NCBI GenBank assembly: GCA_017429885.1
Contig: JAFROA010000213.1
Coordinates: 1 to 19,701, forward strand
Length of the DNA: 19,701 bases
Source of the DNA: Bacteroidales bacterium
Lineage (GTDB): Bacteria > Bacteroidota > Bacteroidia > Bacteroidales > UBA932
Reading direction: 5' to 3'
Positions 15,801 to 19,701 of the stretch are shown piece after piece. The notes beneath the pieces were generated by a model. The model did no database searches, was not told the DNA's origin, and saw only the letters and a list, made by a program, of their open reading frames with translations. Within the stretch, counting starts at the first letter, position 1; each line of letters begins with the position of its first letter. A program made the position numbers and the translations under genes.

Positions 15801-17042
15801 ATGAAAAAGAGTGTCTGTCTATATTTCCAAGTCCATCAGCCCACGAGGTTGAGACTGTATCGTTTTTTTGATATCGGCAAGGACTCGCATTATTACGACG
15901 ACTACACCGACAGGACCATCCTTCATAGGATTGCTCAGAGGTGCTATCTTCCGATGAACCAATTGCTTCTGGATCTTATCAAGAAGTATGGGAAGGACTT
16001 TAAGGTCACCTTCTCTATCACAGGTTCCGCCCTCGAGCAGTTCGATAGGTATGAGCCGGATGTGGTCAGGAGTTTCAAGGAGCTAGCCGACACAGGTTGT
16101 GTCGAGTTCCTGGCCGAGACATATTATCACTCTCTCGCCTCCCTTGCCAACGAGGGTGAGTTCAGACATCAGGTTGAGAAGCATGTCAAGGCTATCGAGG
16201 ACCATTTCGGTGTGACTCCTAAGGCTTTCAGGAACACAGAGTTGGTCTATTCGGACACTATCGGCAGGCAGGTTTATGATCTTGGCTTCAAGACTATGCT
16301 GACCGAGGGCGCCAGGCATATTCTCGGATGGAAGAGTCCTCATTTTGTCTACTCCAACCCCCTGAAGTCCGGATTGAAGCTTCTTCTCCGTGACTATCAG
16401 TTGAGTGACGACATCGCGTTCCGTTTCTCAGACAAGGGATGGAAGGACTGGCCGCTCACGACGGATAAGTTCCTCTCATGGCTGAATTCCGCCGATGGCG
16501 AGATCATCAATCTTTTCATGGATTATGAGACTTTCGGAGAGCATCAGAAGGAGGCTTCGGGAATATTCGACTTCATGAGATACCTTCCTGAGGCTGTCAT
16601 TGGTGACGGAGGCTTCGAGTTCACAACCCCGACCCTCGCTACCCGCAAGCACAAGCCGGTGGCTGAGATTGAGGTTCCGGATCCCATCTCATGGGCGGAC
16701 GAGGAGAGAGATGTGACCGCTTGGCTCGGAAACGAGCTTCAGCAAGACGCTTTCAACAAGCTTTACGAGCAGTCTGAGAAACTCGCTCTTTTGAACAACG
16801 CCGTTCTTTGGGAGGATTTTGGCCATCTGCAGGAGAGTGACCACCTTTATTACATGAGCACCAAGTTTTTCTCAGACGGTGAGGTGCACAGCTATTTCAA
16901 TCCTTACAACACACCTTATGAGGCATTCATCAATTACATGAACGCCTTGAGCGATTTCATCATCAGGATTGATGACGCGGTCGCCACTTTTGGACAGGAA
17001 CCTGCTCCGAAAGAGAAGAAACCAACAAAGAAAAAGAAGTAA
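15801..17042 (+). CDS. GH57 family glycoside hydrolase (alpha-amylase/4-alpha-glucanotransferase type)
   Basis: The 413-residue protein shows the GH57 signatures in order: FQVHQP (9-14), SALEQFDRY (76-84), the nucleophile Glu147 in FRNTELVYSD (143-152), and the acid/base Asp241 in MDYETFGEH (240-248). The family hydrolyses or transfers alpha-1,4-glucans. At this length it holds little more than the catalytic barrel and helical segment, shorter than GH57 glucanotransferases and branching enzymes, which fits an alpha-amylase-like role. The C-terminus is a short Lys-rich tail (PKEKKPTKKKK). There is no signal peptide, so it should act on intracellular glucan or maltodextrin. It follows the GT4 gene by 6 bp and its TAA touches the ATG of the next gene. 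Exact activity is not readable. Confidence 0.88.
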   Translation: MKKSVCLYFQVHQPTRLRLYRFFDIGKDSHYYDDYTDRTILHRIAQRCYLPMNQLLLDLIKKYGKDFKVTFSITGSALEQFDRYEPDVVRSFKELADTGCVEFLAETYYHSLASLANEGEFRHQVEKHVKAIEDHFGVTPKAFRNTELVYSDTIGRQVYDLGFKTMLTEGARHILGWKSPHFVYSNPLKSGLKLLLRDYQLSDDIAFRFSDKGWKDWPLTTDKFLSWLNSADGEIINLFMDYETFGEHQKEASGIFDFMRYLPEAVIGDGGFEFTTPTLATRKHKPVAEIEVPDPISWADEERDVTAWLGNELQQDAFNKLYEQSEKLALLNNAVLWEDFGHLQESDHLYYMSTKFFSDGEVHSYFNPYNTPYEAFINYMNALSDFIIRIDDAVATFGQEPAPKEKKPTKKKK

Positions 17043-19701
17043 ATGGCAAAAGAACTGATAAATCCGGACTACCTGTTCGAAGTCAGCTGGGAAGTCTGCA
17101 ACAAGGTAGGTGGAATCTACACGGTTATCGCGACCAAGTCGCTTTACCTGAAGAAACAACTCCACAAACATCATATACTGGTTGGTCCGGATGTGTGGAT
17201 GGATACGGAAAGCAATCCTGATTTCATCGAAGACAACCACCTTTACACGCTATGGAAAGCTCAAGCCGCCTCCGAGGGACTACGTGTCCGTGTCGGAAGG
17301 TGGAATGTTCCCGGTCGTCCGATAGCCATATTGGTGGATTTCAAACAATATCTCACTAGGCAGAACGACATTCTCACTGAGTACTGGAAGAGGTTCGGAG
17401 TGGATTCCATCTCCGGAAACTGGGACTACAAGGAGAATGTGCTTTTCGGTTACGCTGCCGGCCATGTGATTGAGAGTTTCTACAATTTCAATCTGACGAC
17501 GGCTGATAAAGTTGTGGCTCAATTCCATGAGTGGCAGACTGGTGCCGGCCTCCTTTATCTTAAGGATACGAAGATTCCGGTGGCTACTGTCTTCACAACG
17601 CACGCTACCGTGATGGGCCGCTGCCTTGCTGGAAACAACCTGCCTCTTTACGATTCGATGGAAATCTATGACGCCGACCAGAAAGCGAGGCAGTTCGGCG
17701 TTGTCGCCCGTCATTCCATCGAGAAGATTTCCGCCCAGAATGCTGACGCTTTCACCACGGTCAGCGAGATCACAGCTAAGGAGTGCGCCCAGTTCCTGGG
17801 CAGGGAGGTTGATGTGGTGACCCCCAACGGGTTTGAGAACAGTTTCACTCCCGCTACTGACGAGTTGTTCATCGAGAAGCGTAAGGCCGCCAGGGAGACC
17901 TTGATCGAGGTCGCGGCAGCCATGTCCGGGGAGGAGGTATCAAAGGATGCTATATTAATTGGAATAGGAGGCCGTTACGAATATCGCAACAAGGGTATCG
18001 ACGTGTTCATCGACGCCTTGAAGACGCTCTCTGACACGCATCCTGTCGGCCGTGACATCCAGGCTTTCATCATGATTCCTTCCGGCCACAACGGCGCTGA
18101 CAAGGAACTGGCTGCCAAGCTCGCCGGAAATGGTTCTGATTACACCACCCAAGTATCTCATTACCTTATGGATCCTTGGTCGGATGTTATCACCCGCCGT
18201 TTCAGGGAACTAGGCTTCAACAACGATAAGGGGAGCAGGGTTAAAGTGTATTTCATACCTTCTTACCTGAACGGGTCTGACGGTATATTCAACAAGACTT
18301 ATTACGATCTTCTGGCGGGACTTGACCTGACGCTCTTCCACTCATATTATGAGCCTTGGGGCTACACTCCGCTGGAGAGTCTCGCCTTCAGGATTCCTTC
18401 CCTCACAACCAGCCTCTCCGGTTTCGGCATGTGGGTGAGGACCCATTACGGTAAAGATCATCCCGGCATCACCGTCCTGGACAGGAACGACACCAACTAT
18501 TTTGAGGTGGTCGACGGTGTGGTCGAGAGGGTCAAGGAGATCGCTGATCTTGACTCCGATGGCAGAAGGGTATATATGGAGAACGCCAGGGACGTCTCCA
18601 CGATCGCCCTCTGGGAAAACCAGATTAAGTATTATAACGAGGCCTATTCGGTCGCCCTAAGCAAGATTGTGACCGCCGAAAGAGCCTTCCCTGACGAACT
18701 TGGCAAAGATAAATCAATGGCATATAATAAGATAGAAGTTAACGCTCCTTCTTGGAAAAGCGTAATGGTGACCCGTCACCTCCCCGAAGCCCTTACAGGT
18801 CTTGAGACACTTTCGAAAAACCTTTGGTGGTGCTGGAACGAGTCCGCCAAGGCTCTGTTCAAATCCATAGACTCGGAGGTCTGGCATAACACCAGGCACA
18901 ACCCTATGGCTTTGCTGGACATCGTGAGTCTCAAGAGGTTCAAGGCTCTCGCTAAGGATGAGGCCTTCCTTGCCGCATACGATGCGGTGATGAGTGAGTT
19001 CAACGCTTATATGGCCCTGAAAGCCGAGAGGACCAGCCCCCAGATAGGTTATTTCTGCATGGAATATGGTCTCGACACCTCTCTTAAGATCTATTCCGGA
19101 GGTCTCGGCATTCTTGCCGGTGACTACCTCAAGGAGACCAGCGACATGAATGTCAACCTTGTGGCTGTGGGCTTCCTTTACAGGTACGGCTATTTCACCC
19201 AGGTCCTCACAGGCCAGGGAGAGCAAGTTGCCCAGTACGATGCCCAGGACTTCACCAAGATCCCGGCCGAGCCGGTTCTTGACTCCACGGGCAACTGGAT
19301 GACCACGAGTGTCGCCTTCCCTGGAAGGAACATCACCGCGAGAATCTGGAAGGTGGCCGTAGGTCGCACTGACCTCTATCTTCTTGACACTGACTACGAG
19401 GCCAATATTCCTGAGGACCGTCAGGTCACCTATTACCTTTACGGAGGCGATTGGGAGAACCGTTTGAAGCAGGAACTCCTTCTCGGTGTCGGCGGTATCA
19501 GGGCTCTGAGAAACCTTGGAATCAACCCTGAGGTCTATCATTGCAACGAGGGACATGCCGCTTTCACCGGTCTGGAGAGGCTCCGCGAGTATATTCAGGA
19601 GGATAACCTTGATTTCGGTGAGGCTGTTGAGGTCGTCAGGGCATCATCCCTGTTCACGACCCACACCCCGGTACCTGCAGGACATGACTCTTTCGATGAG
19701 G
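17043..19701 (+). CDS. Fused GT3-like glycogen synthase and GT35-like alpha-glucan phosphorylase (3' end outside window)
   Basis: One open frame runs from ATG 17043, directly after the previous TAA, to the window edge: 886 codons with no stop. Residues 1-550 carry eukaryote-type glycogen synthase motifs: LFEVSWEVCNKVGGIYTV near 11, FHEWQTGAGL, FTTHATVMGRCL, GRYEYRNKGID (310-320), and YYEPWGYTPLES with Glu437 and Glu445 eight residues apart, as in GT3. After a short linker, residues 559 onward start an alpha-glucan phosphorylase: LPEALTGLETLSKNLWWCWN, IGYFCMEYGL, YSGGLGILAGDYLKETSD, HCNEGHAAF, THTPVPAGHDSF. The PLP lysine would lie beyond the edge. I read it through every codon across the junction. 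An internal ATG at 18717 (Met559) could also start a separate phosphorylase. I see no Arg-rich G6P-binding helix of yeast/animal synthases. Confidence 0.9.
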   Translation, partial: MAKELINPDYLFEVSWEVCNKVGGIYTVIATKSLYLKKQLHKHHILVGPDVWMDTESNPDFIEDNHLYTLWKAQAASEGLRVRVGRWNVPGRPIAILVDFKQYLTRQNDILTEYWKRFGVDSISGNWDYKENVLFGYAAGHVIESFYNFNLTTADKVVAQFHEWQTGAGLLYLKDTKIPVATVFTTHATVMGRCLAGNNLPLYDSMEIYDADQKARQFGVVARHSIEKISAQNADAFTTVSEITAKECAQFLGREVDVVTPNGFENSFTPATDELFIEKRKAARETLIEVAAAMSGEEVSKDAILIGIGGRYEYRNKGIDVFIDALKTLSDTHPVGRDIQAFIMIPSGHNGADKELAAKLAGNGSDYTTQVSHYLMDPWSDVITRRFRELGFNNDKGSRVKVYFIPSYLNGSDGIFNKTYYDLLAGLDLTLFHSYYEPWGYTPLESLAFRIPSLTTSLSGFGMWVRTHYGKDHPGITVLDRNDTNYFEVVDGVVERVKEIADLDSDGRRVYMENARDVSTIALWENQIKYYNEAYSVALSKIVTAERAFPDELGKDKSMAYNKIEVNAPSWKSVMVTRHLPEALTGLETLSKNLWWCWNESAKALFKSIDSEVWHNTRHNPMALLDIVSLKRFKALAKDEAFLAAYDAVMSEFNAYMALKAERTSPQIGYFCMEYGLDTSLKIYSGGLGILAGDYLKETSDMNVNLVAVGFLYRYGYFTQVLTGQGEQVAQYDAQDFTKIPAEPVLDSTGNWMTTSVAFPGRNITARIWKVAVGRTDLYLLDTDYEANIPEDRQVTYYLYGGDWENRLKQELLLGVGGIRALRNLGINPEVYHCNEGHAAFTGLERLREYIQEDNLDFGEAVEVVRASSLFTTHTPVPAGHDSFDE

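Noticed and set aside
18714..19556. 280-codon minus-strand frame opposite the phosphorylase domain
   Set aside because: The plus strand carries clear phosphorylase motifs throughout, so this is a shadow frame.

Overview
The window looks like chromosomal DNA of a member of the Bacteroidota, probably Bacteroidales. The evidence is a M13 lipoprotein peptidase and a DS-rich putative outer-membrane porin of Bacteroidetes type, a textbook Bacteroides-type promoter (TTTG, 20 bp, TAnnTTTG) in front of the porin, and starts that mostly lack a Shine-Dalgarno sequence. Base composition is moderately GC-rich and AGG is a common Arg codon. I see no rRNA, tRNA, CRISPR array or insertion sequence, and no gene-free stretch over about 105 bases.

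Layout. (1) 2-697 (+) is the C-terminal part of a TPR-like protein that enters from the left edge. (2) 3570-714 (-) is a two-gene operon: a BASS-family transporter followed by a secreted protein that fuses a SUMF1/FGE-like domain to a four-Asp-box beta-propeller. It ends at an intrinsic terminator lying inside the last codons of the TPR gene. A perfect hairpin covers the ribosome-binding region of the transporter. (3) 3653-6856 (+) holds an M13 zinc metallopeptidase lipoprotein followed after 3 bp by an FtsX/LolC-like ABC permease. (4) 10464-6716 (-) is a two-gene unit: a large putative porin and a MltF-like lytic transglycosylase, joined by a TGATG stop/start overlap. The transglycosylase ORF runs 141 bp antisense into the end of the permease gene. 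(5) 10569 to the right edge (+) is a tightly packed glycogen/alpha-glucan operon: branching enzyme (GH13), debranching-enzyme-like protein, GT4 glycosyltransferase, GH57 glycoside hydrolase, and a giant ORF that leaves the window.

The most striking feature is that last ORF (17043 to the edge). It is one uninterrupted reading frame joining a eukaryote-type (GT3-like) glycogen synthase to an alpha-glucan phosphorylase (GT35-like). Enzymes that build and degrade glycogen would then sit on one polypeptide. The branching enzyme also resembles the eukaryotic GBE1 type more than classical GlgB, and no ADP-glucose pyrophosphorylase is visible. The operon may therefore encode a UDP-glucose-based, eukaryote-like glycogen cycle: synthase and branching enzyme build the polymer, the phosphorylase part and the debranching-like enzyme take it down, and the GT4/GH57 pair acts on primers or short maltodextrins. 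The debranching-like enzyme departs from the usual family motifs at several active-site positions. Nucleotide-sugar use, the role of the GT4/GH57 pair and the novelty of the fusion are inferences that I could not test by database search.
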